This document shows, in pieces, positions 16,181 to 24,431 of a stretch of 38,786 bases of DNA (position 1 is its first letter; every line of letters starts with the position of its first letter). A program made the translations under genes and the position numbers. The notes beneath the pieces were generated by a model. The model was given only the letters and a program-made list of their open reading frames with translations, was not told the DNA's origin and searched no databases. Source of the DNA: Candidatus Babelota bacterium (GTDB lineage Bacteria > Babelota > Babeliae > Babelales > JACPOV01); contig JAKJAQ010000004.1 in the NCBI GenBank assembly GCA_022707425.1, positions 1 through 38,786 on the forward strand, read 5' to 3'.

Positions 16181-18317
16181 AGTAACGATATTCAAGGCCA
16201 ACGTTGACCGTATAAGCAATATCACTTCCCAAAAGTGGTAATTTGTCGTTGTCGATACCGGTGACATCAACATTATCTAAGATTTTGAGTTGGTCTTTGC
16301 TCAATGGTGTTCCTCTAATATCTTTAAAATGACCACCAGGTACAAATACTGACCAAACGGTGAAGAATTTGAGGTCCTTAAGTAATTCAACATCGATGAA
16401 TGAGTTAACTTCGGTGCCATAGAAATTACGTGCAAATTCTGTTGCTGAACTTTGACCGGTTGTAATATCAAATTTCTTGGTAGCATGTGCTTGCCAATAG
16501 AATAAGATATTAGGTCGGACACCGATTGCACGCGCGGTTTTAGGGAACCAGTTCACGCTTGAACCGATAAACATTAAGTTAGAAAAACCGGAAACAAGCG
16601 ATGGTAATTCTGCAAGTCCTTCATCAGGGTTGGGCACCGTAAGTGGTCGCGGAATTCTACCAGCGCCGCCTAAAAAGAAGGCACTTTGTACACGAATACC
16701 TGAATACAACTCTTGAAGACCGATGAAGCCTTTAAAATTACCATCAAACAGTACCGAATTTGGATCATCTAGGTTTTGGTTTGGATCTTCATCGCCACTT
16801 GCATAACCAAATGTTGCAGCAACGCGGAGTGTTGGTTTTTTGATCCAATAAGCAAGGTCACCCACAAACATCCATCCTTGGAACTTATTGTTATGCGGAT
16901 TTCTGAAACGATTAAGATCATTAAAAAGTTGAGTACCAGCTACAGTACCAATTAATTTACCATTTTGCGAAGCATCTTGGCCGGTGGTATTAATAATTTC
17001 TTGTGCTTGTTTTCCTGCAGTGCTGTTTGGGTCGAAGAACGCTTTTGGTGGTTTTGCTACCACATTTGGATCTTGTGTTACAACACGTGAGTTGACAATA
17101 ACCACGGTACTATCAGGAACTGCAATGAGCGGAATGCTACGATTTTCAAATTCGACTTTATTTCGATCCCATCCTTTAATTTCTTGTTGTCCGAAATTGA
17201 ATGCCGTATCAAGGCCGCCTTCCCAATTGCCGCTGACAAACTCACCTGCAACACCAACGGTGCCAAGCTGCGCTTTAGAATCGGCTGGAAATTCAAGAAT
17301 TTGTTCAGGTGCGCGGTTGTAAAGAATATACGGCTCTACTTGCAAACTACACGTTCCATTCTTTATTGCTTGCCAACGCAAACGACCTGCAACGATGAAA
17401 TTAACTTTTCCTGGCCCACGTTCTTGATCAAGGCGATGGCCAAATTCTTGGCCACGAATTTTCAATGTGGTGTTAGTAAAACTACCACTTCTGTTTTCTA
17501 AAATTGCACCATAAAGATCATAGTTTAATACATTGGTGAAAAATTCACCTGACAATTTAAAGCCGTACGCATATTGATCAATAGTAGTGTCAGAGAAAAA
17601 TCCTAAGAATCGCTGGCTGACTGCGAATGCAGAACCAAGTGCAATACCACGGCCTAATTCGAATGGAAATGAACCAAGCGTGAAGAAATGGTTATGATTA
17701 AAGCCCAGACCAAGCGCATCATTAACACAGAATTTGAGCCAAATTTCGCGAATCCAAACCATATTGCGCGTGATGAAATGCTTGTGTCCACCAAACACCG
17801 CTTCAAGAAGTTTGAGCTCTGTTTCTGTTGTTTGCGCGATGCTTTCAGGGTCACCCCAAAGGTTTTTATTTCGTAATGTTACGAAAAATTCGGTCGCGTC
17901 ATATCCCAGTGTTTTCTTGCCATAAAGAAAATTGAAGCTGATATCAATAGTCGAGCGATTCAAATAAAGCCAATCACTGCGATTATTGTTATTAAGCAAG
18001 TTGCTATTTACCGCAAAGAATGTTTCCGGTCTCCATTTTACTTGTACACGACCGGCAAGATTACCAAGATTAAAAGCGAGTGGTTCTTTTGGCGGCAATT
18101 CTTTTTTATATCGTCTTCCTTGGTATTCTTGGTCTAAAATTTCCGCTTCGCCGTTTATTGAATGAATATCAATGTTTTCACTATCAACAACATCTTCGCT
18201 GAGATCAAGAAGTTCTTTTTCATTCAATAATTTTTGTGGGGCAGGTGTTGCACACCATGCTATCTGAGCACTCATAAGAAAAAAAAGTGCCAAGAAAGCA
18301 GTACCAGATGGCTTCAT
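16179..18317 (-). CDS. Outer-membrane beta-barrel protein (porin/alginate-export-like)
   Basis: A 712-residue exported protein with a signal peptide (MKPSGTAFLALFFLMSAQIA, cleavage near WCA-TPAP), an acidic N-terminal linker, then a long series of alternating amphipathic strands with Gly and aromatic residues. The very C-terminus, YTVNVGLEYRY, is a typical barrel-closing signal ending in an aromatic residue. The segment TFGYASGDEDPNQNL resembles a motif in alginate-export-type barrels, but this likeness is weak. It probably works as a large outer-membrane channel or porin; the substrate is unknown. AAGGAC eight bases upstream supports the ATG. It is divergent from nfo, with dyad symmetries between the two genes. 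Confidence 0.8.
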   Translation of the reverse strand: MKPSGTAFLALFFLMSAQIAWCATPAPQKLLNEKELLDLSEDVVDSENIDIHSINGEAEILDQEYQGRRYKKELPPKEPLAFNLGNLAGRVQVKWRPETFFAVNSNLLNNNNRSDWLYLNRSTIDISFNFLYGKKTLGYDATEFFVTLRNKNLWGDPESIAQTTETELKLLEAVFGGHKHFITRNMVWIREIWLKFCVNDALGLGFNHNHFFTLGSFPFELGRGIALGSAFAVSQRFLGFFSDTTIDQYAYGFKLSGEFFTNVLNYDLYGAILENRSGSFTNTTLKIRGQEFGHRLDQERGPGKVNFIVAGRLRWQAIKNGTCSLQVEPYILYNRAPEQILEFPADSKAQLGTVGVAGEFVSGNWEGGLDTAFNFGQQEIKGWDRNKVEFENRSIPLIAVPDSTVVIVNSRVVTQDPNVVAKPPKAFFDPNSTAGKQAQEIINTTGQDASQNGKLIGTVAGTQLFNDLNRFRNPHNNKFQGWMFVGDLAYWIKKPTLRVAATFGYASGDEDPNQNLDDPNSVLFDGNFKGFIGLQELYSGIRVQSAFFLGGAGRIPRPLTVPNPDEGLAELPSLVSGFSNLMFIGSSVNWFPKTARAIGVRPNILFYWQAHATKKFDITTGQSSATEFARNFYGTEVNSFIDVELLKDLKFFTVWSVFVPGGHFKDIRGTPLSKDQLKILDNVDVTGIDNDKLPLLGSDIAYTVNVGLEYRY

Positions 18318-18399
18318 GTAAAAAAGTCCTTAAATGGGATATAATGTGTTATGAGAATTTGCTGCAAAATCTGCTATCGTAACTACTCACTTTTTTGGA

Positions 18400-18440
18400 A
18401 AATATGTGATGAACTACCACATATTTAGAACGATTCTAAA
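18400..18440. promoter_or_regulatory. Two overlapping dyads in the divergent barrel-protein/nfo region
   Basis: AAATATGTG (18400-18408) pairs with CACATATTT (18418-18426), and TTTAGAA (18424-18430) pairs with TTCTAAA (18434-18440) around CGA. They share bases 18424-18426, so as RNA only one hairpin can form fully. The second is a compact 7-3-7 palindrome of operator type. No regulator is known; control of nfo, the barrel protein or both is possible. Confidence 0.45.
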
Positions 18441-18493
18441 AATACTCTTTTGGCGCAATTTGTCAATGAGAATTAACCATAAAGGATCTCTGC

Positions 18494-19366
18494 ATGAATA
18501 CAAAAAAAGCAAAAAAATTGTTGGTTGGGGCTCATATGTCAATCGCGGGTGGATTATATAAATCAATTGACCGTGCCCAAGCAGTTGGTGGCACCTGCAT
18601 GCAAATATTTACCAAAAGTAATAAGCAGTGGGCTTCCAAGCGCATTGACCCGGAATCTGCGCAGATGTTTAAAGAACGGTGGAAAAATTCAACAATCAGT
18701 GCCGTTGCGGTGCACGCAAGTTATTTAATCAACATTGGTTCAGCAAATCATGCATTGCGCATAAAATCGATTCATGCATTAATCGATGAACTTCAGCGGT
18801 GCGATTTATTGGGCATACCACATTTAATTGTACATCCGGGTGCAGCAACGAACAATTCACCTGTAGAATGCATCAACATGATTGCTCAGAGTATCAATGA
18901 AATTTTTGAGCAATTTCACGGACACGCTATATTAGTGCTTGAAAATACTGCAGGGCAGGGATCAGCAGTTGGAACAACATTGGAACAGTTGGCAGAAATA
19001 TATAAAACCATCAAACATAAAAAATCAATCGGGTTTTGCATCGACACTTGCCACGCATTTGCCGCTGGTTATGATATCAGTACACAAAAAGGATATGAAT
19101 TATTTTGGGAACAATTTGACACGCTGCTAGGTATTGAGAAATTAAAAGCAATTCATTGTAACGATTCTAAAAAAAAGGTTGGGAGCAGAGTTGACCGCCA
19201 TGAAGATATTGGTAAAGGTGAGCTTGGTATTGAGCCATTTCGCCTACTTATGAATGATGAACGGTTTTATGATATTCCAAAAATTTGTGAAACACCAAAA
19301 GGTGATGACGAGCAAGCCCATGATGCACGCAACATAGAGATGCTTAAGAATTTAGTAAATCATTAA
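18494..19366 (+). CDS. nfo: Endonuclease IV (AP endonuclease)
   Basis: A 290-residue DNA repair enzyme that cuts the backbone 5' of abasic sites in base-excision repair. All the trinuclear-zinc ligand motifs of E. coli Nfo are present: VHASYLINIG (H69), VHPGA (H109), LENTAGQGS (E145), CIDTCHAFAAGYD (D179, H182), AIHCNDS (H216), GSRVDRHEDIG (D229, H231) and CETPK (E261). AAAGGATC precedes the ATG. The upstream region, shared with the outer-membrane barrel gene, carries palindromes that could bind a regulator. The Sel1-like genes follow after 117 bases and probably have their own promoter. Confidence 0.96.
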   Translation: MNTKKAKKLLVGAHMSIAGGLYKSIDRAQAVGGTCMQIFTKSNKQWASKRIDPESAQMFKERWKNSTISAVAVHASYLINIGSANHALRIKSIHALIDELQRCDLLGIPHLIVHPGAATNNSPVECINMIAQSINEIFEQFHGHAILVLENTAGQGSAVGTTLEQLAEIYKTIKHKKSIGFCIDTCHAFAAGYDISTQKGYELFWEQFDTLLGIEKLKAIHCNDSKKKVGSRVDRHEDIGKGELGIEPFRLLMNDERFYDIPKICETPKGDDEQAHDARNIEMLKNLVNH

Positions 19367-19405
19367 TCTAAAACTATCATATTCTTTCTTAAAAAAAATT
19401 ATCTT

Positions 19406-19433
19406 TTTACAATTGTACAGATGAGGATAGAAA
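19406..19433 (+). promoter_or_regulatory. Candidate promoter of the Sel1-like gene trio
   Basis: TTTACA (19406-19411) and TAGAAA (19428-19433) are spaced by 16 bases, about 50 bases before the first GTG. Matches to the sigma-70 consensus are 5/6 and 4/6; in such AT-rich DNA this is only suggestive. Confidence 0.35.
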
Positions 19434-19483
19434 TACATGTGCATACAAACAAAAGATTAAAGGGTATGAGAAAAGGAGGATAA

Positions 19484-20140
19484 GTGAAGTTAATTTCGTG
19501 GCAACTTGTTTTTTTCTCTCTAATTTTTTTTAATAGTGCCGCTATGGAGACAAGTATTGATTCAGAAGTATTAAAAAAAATAACTAAAAGCGCTAGAAGT
19601 GGAGAAGCCGAATCAATGCTTTGGATTGCGCAATATTCATTCATGCAGAATCAATACTATGTAGGAATAAAGTGGCTATCTTATTATTACATGCGAGCCC
19701 AACAAGATTTTGATCTGCTGAATCCGATATATAAATCGGGCAAATGGCCAATCATTTCTGATCGTGTTTCGCTTCTTATTAATCGTTTTCCCGGTGTAAA
19801 AGAAATTGTTTTAGCTAATCCAGAAAAAATTGAAAAAGAACGGCAACAAACAGCACAATATTTACAAACACTTACCGAACGAGAAGATTTGCCTCATCCC
19901 AAATGGATCCTAGACTATTTTTCTGAAAGTTATAGTAGCCCGAATTTGCCAAAATTGATTCCCTACTGGGATTGGCAGAAGAAGAGGGTACAGGTATTGC
20001 AAAAGTTACTCAAGCCACAACCAGTTCTGGTATTTACCCCTATTTTGACGCGCAATAATGAATGCGATGAATTATATGCGATGCATTTGCCACCATTACC
20101 ATCGATAACTGAAGGAAATGAATTTGTTGAAAATGAATGA
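19484..20140 (+). CDS. Secreted Sel1-like repeat protein, paralogue 1
   Basis: A 218-residue exported protein, first of three tandem paralogues. A GTG start is set by AGGAGG four bases upstream. The signal peptide (MKLISWQLVFFSLIFFNSAA) is followed directly by METS. The mature part opens with one Sel1/TPR-like helix pair (SARSGEAESMLWIAQYSFMQ then YYVGIKWLSYYYMRA). The two downstream proteins repeat this pattern with the same spacing. The rest is helical, and a DWQKKRVQVLQKLL segment corresponds to LWQEKRTVALETVHQML in paralogue 3. Sel1 units usually mediate protein-protein contacts. With a single unit per protein, the function is unknown; export to periplasm or beyond is inferred. Confidence 0.7.
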   Translation: MKLISWQLVFFSLIFFNSAAMETSIDSEVLKKITKSARSGEAESMLWIAQYSFMQNQYYVGIKWLSYYYMRAQQDFDLLNPIYKSGKWPIISDRVSLLINRFPGVKEIVLANPEKIEKERQQTAQYLQTLTEREDLPHPKWILDYFSESYSSPNLPKLIPYWDWQKKRVQVLQKLLKPQPVLVFTPILTRNNECDELYAMHLPPLPSITEGNEFVENE

Positions 20141-20158
20141 AAAGAAGGATAATAGCCA

Positions 20159-20692
20159 ATGATGAAATTTGCAATTCTCATTTTTTTTGCTGCATTTACG
20201 TTACCATTGGTTTCAATGGAACCAAATATAACAATAGTAGAATATGAAAAAAAAGCATTAACTGGCGATGGTTTGGCAATGCTTAATCTTGCTCAGCATT
20301 ATTCAGAAAAAAATAATTGTATCATTGCACTTCAGTGGCTCATGCGATTTGGTGTTGTGGTGATTCAAGAAACCACGTTGATCGAACAAGAAAAAAAAGA
20401 TTCATCTGTTGTCGATTTTAATTTAGAGAAAATAAAAAATATGGTTAATCATAATAAAGAGTTGAATAAGGCACTTAAAGAAATGCAGCCTGTTTTGAGT
20501 GGGGCTTTAGCTTCTGAAGCAATATGGGTTCATCAAAGTGTCAAGTTTCATGGCAAACCTACTTGGTTAATGGTTAATTTTAAGTATGCAGCCACTGTCA
20601 AATTTATTGCTCAAGAGCGTTGGAATGAAGTTCGTCAAATTACCTTAGATTCATTGAAAAAAGGTGATCAACCGAGAAATGTCGTTCAATAA
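20159..20692 (+). CDS. Secreted Sel1-like repeat protein, paralogue 2
   Basis: A 177-residue exported protein, 18 bases after paralogue 1. The signal peptide (MMKFAILIFFAAFTLPLVS) is followed by MEPN. One Sel1-like unit (KALTGDGLAMLNLAQHYSEK, then CIIALQWLMRFGVVVIQETT) matches the other two members position by position. The following helical region ends in QERWNEVRQITLDSL, the counterpart of the terminal KR-containing helix of its neighbours. AAGGAT lies nine bases before the first of two tandem ATGs. Function unknown; likely a secreted or periplasmic protein from the same transcript as its neighbours. Confidence 0.7.
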   Translation: MMKFAILIFFAAFTLPLVSMEPNITIVEYEKKALTGDGLAMLNLAQHYSEKNNCIIALQWLMRFGVVVIQETTLIEQEKKDSSVVDFNLEKIKNMVNHNKELNKALKEMQPVLSGALASEAIWVHQSVKFHGKPTWLMVNFKYAATVKFIAQERWNEVRQITLDSLKKGDQPRNVVQ

Positions 20693-20705
20693 ATATTAGG
20701 AGCAT

Positions 20706-21251
20706 ATGATGAATAAAATAACTATATTTTTGCTGGTGGTTTTTGCGCAAACGCTGCAAGGAATGGAAAAACTTCCTGTCCAAATGCTCGCGCATGAAGA
20801 ATCGGCTCGCAGCAATGGCAGTGCAGTTGCAATGCTTGAACTGGGAGAGTTTTATGCAAATAAAGAATTGAATTATAAAGTAGCAGTTGGATGGCTTTTG
20901 GCTTATGGAATACGATCGATTCAAGATACATTGTTATTTTCTGGTAACGGGTTTAAAAAACTCAATCACTTACAAAACGAAATCGAAAAGCTTGCCTCAA
21001 AAAGCTCGTCATTAAAAAATTATTATATTGAGAACGAACGTGAATATGCTCCCGAGTTTGAGTTGCATCTCAATGAAATTCGCATTTTAACAAAAGAGAA
21101 TAAACTCGAAAATCCAGATTGGATACACCGAGTATTAGGAAAAGATGAATCAGTTAATTTTATTGAGCCATCATTGTGGCAAGAGAAAAGAACAGTAGCG
21201 CTTGAAACCGTACATCAAATGTTATTACCTGGCCTTGCAAAAAAAGATTAA
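20706..21251 (+). CDS. Secreted Sel1-like repeat protein, paralogue 3
   Basis: A 181-residue exported protein, last of the trio. Tandem ATGs at 20706 and 20709 follow AGGAG; the second has the better spacing of six bases. The signal peptide (NKITIFLLVVFAQTLQG) is followed by MEKL. The Sel1-like unit is SARSNGSAVAMLELGEFYAN then YKVAVGWLLAYGIRSIQDTL, close to paralogue 2. DWIHRVLGKDESVNFIEPS matches KWILDYFSESYSSPNLPK in paralogue 1. The stop codon touches the left arm of a strong terminator, so the trio forms a closed transcription unit. No function can be assigned. Confidence 0.7.
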   Translation: MMNKITIFLLVVFAQTLQGMEKLPVQMLAHEESARSNGSAVAMLELGEFYANKELNYKVAVGWLLAYGIRSIQDTLLFSGNGFKKLNHLQNEIEKLASKSSSLKNYYIENEREYAPEFELHLNEIRILTKENKLENPDWIHRVLGKDESVNFIEPSLWQEKRTVALETVHQMLLPGLAKKD

Positions 21252-21290
21252 AAAAGAGCAGTGCATGTTTACGTTGCACTGCTCTTTTTT
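21250..21290. terminator. Bidirectional intrinsic terminator
   Basis: A 16-bp perfect stem (21250-21265 with 21275-21290; A6-GAGCAGTGCA and its complement) with a nine-base loop. It has an A-run on one side and a T-run on the other, so it can end transcription from both directions. It lies between the stop of the third Sel1-like gene and the convergent rho stop. Confidence 0.9.
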
Positions 21291-21310
21291 AATCTTTTTG
21301 TACGCGGAAT

Positions 21311-22606
21311 TTATGAATTGCTTTCGCCGTTAGTTTTATTGTCACTGCCTTTTTTCTGAATTGATTCAAAAAACTCAGTGTTTGTTTTGTGCTTCTTCAT
21401 TTTTTCAATGAGGAATTCCATTCCTTCTACCGTGTTCATGGTAGAAAGGAATTTGCGTAACACCCATGATTTATTGAGTTCATCATCAGAAAGCAATAAC
21501 TCTTCGCGGCGTGTGCCCGAAATGAGCAAATCAAATGCAGGGAATACGCGACGGTTGGAAATTTTTCTGCTTAAATGCATTTCCATGTTACCGGTACCTT
21601 TAAATTCTTCGTAAATGACTTCGTCCATACGAGAACCGGTTTCAATCATGGCAGTTGCAATGATCGTGAGTGAACCACTTTCTTCGGTGTTACGTGCAGC
21701 ACCAAAAAATCTTTTTGGGCGCTGCAATGCATTGGCATCGATACCGCCAGTTAATACTTTTCCTGATGCAGGAGCGGTTGTATTGTAGGCACGTGCTAAG
21801 CGTGTAATAGAATCAAGCAAGATAACCACATCTTTGCCGCCTTCAACCATGCGTTTTGCTTTTTCAAGCACAATTTCAGCAACTTGAACGTGGCGTTCTG
21901 CTGCTTCATCGAATGTTGAGCTAATCACTTCAGCATTTTTGTTTTTAATTGAACGGCGCATGTCCGAAACTTCTTCAGGTCGTTCATCAATAAGAAGAAC
22001 TATTAAGAAAATTTCTGGGTGGTTGGTTAAAATGCTTTGCGCAATTTCTTTAAGTAAAACAGTTTTACCAGCTTTTGGTGGTGCAACAATCAGTCCGCGC
22101 TGTCCTTTACCAATTGGCGAAAAAATATCCATTAACCGGGTCGAAATATAGGAAGGATCCGACTCGAGAGTGAATTTTTTTTCTGGATGCAATGGTGTTA
22201 ACCGGTCAAACATTGGCCGATCGCCCAAAATGCCCGGATCTGCATTGTTTACTTGGTTGATTTTAAGAAGCGCAAAATATTTTTCACCGTCTTTTGGTTT
22301 GCGAATGACACCGGTTACCGTATCACCCGTTCGCAAATTAAAGCGACGAATTTGTGATGGTGAAACATAAATGTCATCAGGCCCTGAAACGTAATCAAAT
22401 TTATTTGAACGTAAAAAGCCAAATCCATCGGGTAATTTTTCTAATACTCCCCCTACTTCAATTTCTTTGTCAGGATTGTCTTGGAGCTCAATAATATGTT
22501 TGATGAGCTCGTCCTTGTTCATAAAACTGGTGCTAACTACACCAAGACGACGTGCTTGATGACACAAATCGATGAGACTTAACTGACGTAATTCTTCTGG
22601 TGTCAT
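21311..22606 (-). CDS. rho: Transcription termination factor Rho
   Basis: A 431-residue hexameric RNA-dependent ATPase that releases RNA polymerase. It has an N-terminal helical domain ([20 protein letters not shown]), an RNA-binding cold-shock-like domain ([15 protein letters not shown]), and the ATPase domain with Walker A APPKAGKT (about residue 175), Walker [18 protein letters not shown], the Q-loop region ([20 protein letters not shown]) and the R-loop region ([18 protein letters not shown]). Length is the normal compact size with no insertion. The start follows AAGGAGA. The 185-base leader carries an 8-bp dyad and a candidate promoter, which may allow rho to be controlled separately from secF. 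Confidence 0.97.
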   Translation of the reverse strand: MTPEELRQLSLIDLCHQARRLGVVSTSFMNKDELIKHIIELQDNPDKEIEVGGVLEKLPDGFGFLRSNKFDYVSGPDDIYVSPSQIRRFNLRTGDTVTGVIRKPKDGEKYFALLKINQVNNADPGILGDRPMFDRLTPLHPEKKFTLESDPSYISTRLMDIFSPIGKGQRGLIVAPPKAGKTVLLKEIAQSILTNHPEIFLIVLLIDERPEEVSDMRRSIKNKNAEVISSTFDEAAERHVQVAEIVLEKAKRMVEGGKDVVILLDSITRLARAYNTTAPASGKVLTGGIDANALQRPKRFFGAARNTEESGSLTIIATAMIETGSRMDEVIYEEFKGTGNMEMHLSRKISNRRVFPAFDLLISGTRREELLLSDDELNKSWVLRKFLSTMNTVEGMEFLIEKMKKHKTNTEFFESIQKKGSDNKTNGESNS

Positions 22607-22682
22607 GAGATGAGATCTCCTTATGGAAAGAGTGTATAAATGTGTCCCTGAAATTTTCTAAAGTTATAAAATAGCTTATGAC

Positions 22683-22726
22683 AATCTGTTTTTTCGTAAT
22701 ACAACAGATTATTATTACAATGCCAA
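22683..22726 (-). promoter_or_regulatory. Candidate rho promoter with overlapping dyad
   Basis: On the minus strand TTGGCA (22726-22721) and TGTATT (22703-22698) are spaced by 17 bases. A perfect 8-bp dyad (22683-22690 AATCTGTT / 22703-22710 AACAGATT, 12-base loop) covers the -10 region. It is either an operator or a leader hairpin. Promoter match is moderate. Confidence 0.35.
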
Positions 22727-22791
22727 CTTACTAAAAGCATTTTTTCTTGATAGTGCTGATAATGATCAGTATTCAGTCAATTTCCAAAAAT

Positions 22792-23676
22792 CTATTTCTC
22801 TTTATACAGCATTAACATAACGGGACTTGCAATGCAAATTGAAGAATAGGTCCCGAAAACAATACCAATAAAAAGAGCCAATGATAAATCGCGTAATGGC
22901 TCGCCGCCTAAAAATAGGAGTGCAATAACTACAAGTGCGGTTGCTGAGCTCAAAAGAAGCGATCTGCGTAACGTTTGGTTCATGCTTACATTGGTAATAT
23001 GGGCGATTGATGAATTACGCATTGTTTTAATATTTTCACGAATTCGAGCAAAAATAACAATCGTGTCGTTAATCGAATAACCAAGAATTGCCATAATTGC
23101 ACCAATTACGTTCATCGAAATTTCTTTGTTAGTGAGCAAGAAAAAAAGCAAAATAACAATTGCATCATGAAACAATGAAATAACTGCTCCAGTTGCAAAA
23201 GAAACTGACCAAAATCGCCATGCAATATAAATAAGCATCAAGATAAGACCAGCAATAACTGCTTTAATCGAATTCCAGCTTAATGCTGCACCTATTCCTT
23301 CACCAATACTGTCAACTTGCAACACTTTTACGGTGTTGTCAGGCAATTCACTTTGCACTGCTTGGCGAACTTTTTCACCAAGTTGGGCAATATCTTCAGG
23401 TGTTTCTTTTGTGCGTACTAAAATTTCTTTTGAGTTTGCAAATTCACGCGTGGTAATTCCTGTCCAACCAGCTTTTTCTAAAATAGCGACAATTTCACTG
23501 CTTTTTACCGGATTTTCAAATCCAAGAAGAAGTTGCGCGCCGCCAGTAAATTCAACGCTATAGTTAAAAACGTGACCCGTAGTGGTTTTTTTGTAAATTG
23601 CAGCACCAACAAACGAAATCATAATGACAGCTGAAAGTAGCGCATACAATGGGCGGAATTTAAGAAAATCAATCAT
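22792..23676 (-). CDS. secF: Protein translocase subunit SecF
   Basis: A 294-residue inner-membrane protein that, with SecD, uses the proton gradient to help the SecYEG channel release exported proteins. It shows the expected N-terminal helix, a periplasmic P1 domain with the family segment NYSVEFTGGAQLLLGFENP, and five further helices with VISLFHDAIVILLFF and LGYSINDTIVIFARIRENIK. Length is typical. secD is not adjacent, although secD and secF are often paired. It lies 97 bases after rpmA and 185 bases before rho on the same strand. It would serve the many signal-peptide proteins encoded nearby. Confidence 0.96.
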   Translation of the reverse strand: MIDFLKFRPLYALLSAVIMISFVGAAIYKKTTTGHVFNYSVEFTGGAQLLLGFENPVKSSEIVAILEKAGWTGITTREFANSKEILVRTKETPEDIAQLGEKVRQAVQSELPDNTVKVLQVDSIGEGIGAALSWNSIKAVIAGLILMLIYIAWRFWSVSFATGAVISLFHDAIVILLFFLLTNKEISMNVIGAIMAILGYSINDTIVIFARIRENIKTMRNSSIAHITNVSMNQTLRRSLLLSSATALVVIALLFLGGEPLRDLSLALFIGIVFGTYSSICIASPVMLMLYKEK

Positions 23677-23773
23677 GCAACTCTCCGATTAAATAAGAAA
23701 TTTGCTCAACTTTGAAGCGATAAGAAATTATCTGCATTTATAACAAGATTTTTGAGAGAAATCAAATTGATGC

Positions 23774-24034
23774 TTATGAAGCTTTTGGCAAAATCGACAC
23801 AAAGCGACGACCTTTTGGTCCAAAATGAAACTTTACGGTGCCGGTGCCAAGTGCAAATAATGTATCGTCACTGCCTATTCCGACGCTGCGGCCCGGGTGG
23901 AAACGCGTTCCGCGTTGACGAACGATAATTTCGCCACCTGAAACTTCTTGGCCATCAAATAATTTAACACCAAGACGCTTGCTTGCGCTATCGCGACCAT
24001 TTGAAGTAGAACCGCCGGATTTACTAGTTGCCAT
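23774..24034 (-). CDS. rpmA: 50S ribosomal protein L27
   Basis: An 86-residue ribosomal protein whose N-terminus reaches toward the peptidyl-transferase centre. The family pattern is [20 protein letters not shown] followed by [10 protein letters not shown] and [16 protein letters not shown]. The N-terminus reads [10 protein letters not shown], in place of the common MAHKKAGGST, and needs no processing extension. The usual partner rplU (L21) is not upstream; the next 400 bases upstream hold no gene on this strand. A good promoter lies about 95 bases upstream. Confidence 0.97.
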   Translation of the reverse strand: MATSKSGGSTSNGRDSASKRLGVKLFDGQEVSGGEIIVRQRGTRFHPGRSVGIGSDDTLFALGTGTVKFHFGPKGRRFVSILPKAS

Positions 24035-24104
24035 CGTGAGTACCTCGTAAATATACTTAATTTTTTTGTTTTTTAAGAAAGATGGGCTTTAAAAGTCATT
24101 TTCT

Positions 24105-24156
24105 TAATGAGACATTTCTTACTCATTAGTATGCTCAAATGGCTCACAAAAGTCAA
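24105..24156 (-). promoter_or_regulatory. rpmA promoter with dyad over the start region
   Basis: On the minus strand TTGACT (24156-24151) and CATACT (24133-24128) are separated by exactly 17 bases, a good sigma-70 promoter (5/6 and 4/6). A perfect 7-bp dyad (24105-24111 TAATGAG / 24122-24128 CTCATTA) touches the -10 box and spans the likely transcription start, so it could be an operator. Confidence 0.55.
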
Positions 24157-24431
24157 TAATCACACTCCGAGTCATGCAATGTCGATAGAGAAAAGCAATC
24201 GATATAAAAAAAGCCATGTTTTTTATGTTCATTTCCTATTCTTGATAATTTGATTGAGTGATTGCCAGCAGATCAAATCTGGATGAGTTTTTGGTTGTGC
24301 GGCAGAACCTGCGTAAACCAAATAGCCGTTTTCGAGTTATTGCCATTTTGGTAAAAATTACCATTTGACATAATGGTGGGGGGTGATAAGCTGGTCTTGT
24401 AATTAATAATTATAGAATAAAAGAGACATTT
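24157..24431. other. Gene-free stretch with several inverted repeats
   Basis: No coding region or tRNA is visible. The stretch holds TTTGGTT (24290-24296) / AACCAAA (24316-24322), enclosing GCAG/CTGC (24302-24305 / 24309-24312), which together fold into a hairpin with an internal loop. Next come GGTAA (24350-24354) / TTACC (24358-24362) and ACCATT (24360-24365) / AATGGT (24372-24377), which overlap and exclude each other. A lone TTGACA (24365-24370) has no good -10 partner. It could be a leader or small RNA of the frameshifted gene downstream. Confidence 0.35.

Noticed and set aside
24286-24325. Possible tRNA in the relatively GC-rich intergenic spot
   Set aside because: The hairpin lacks a T-loop (GTTCRA) and acceptor stem; no tRNA, rRNA or CRISPR repeat was recognised anywhere in the window.
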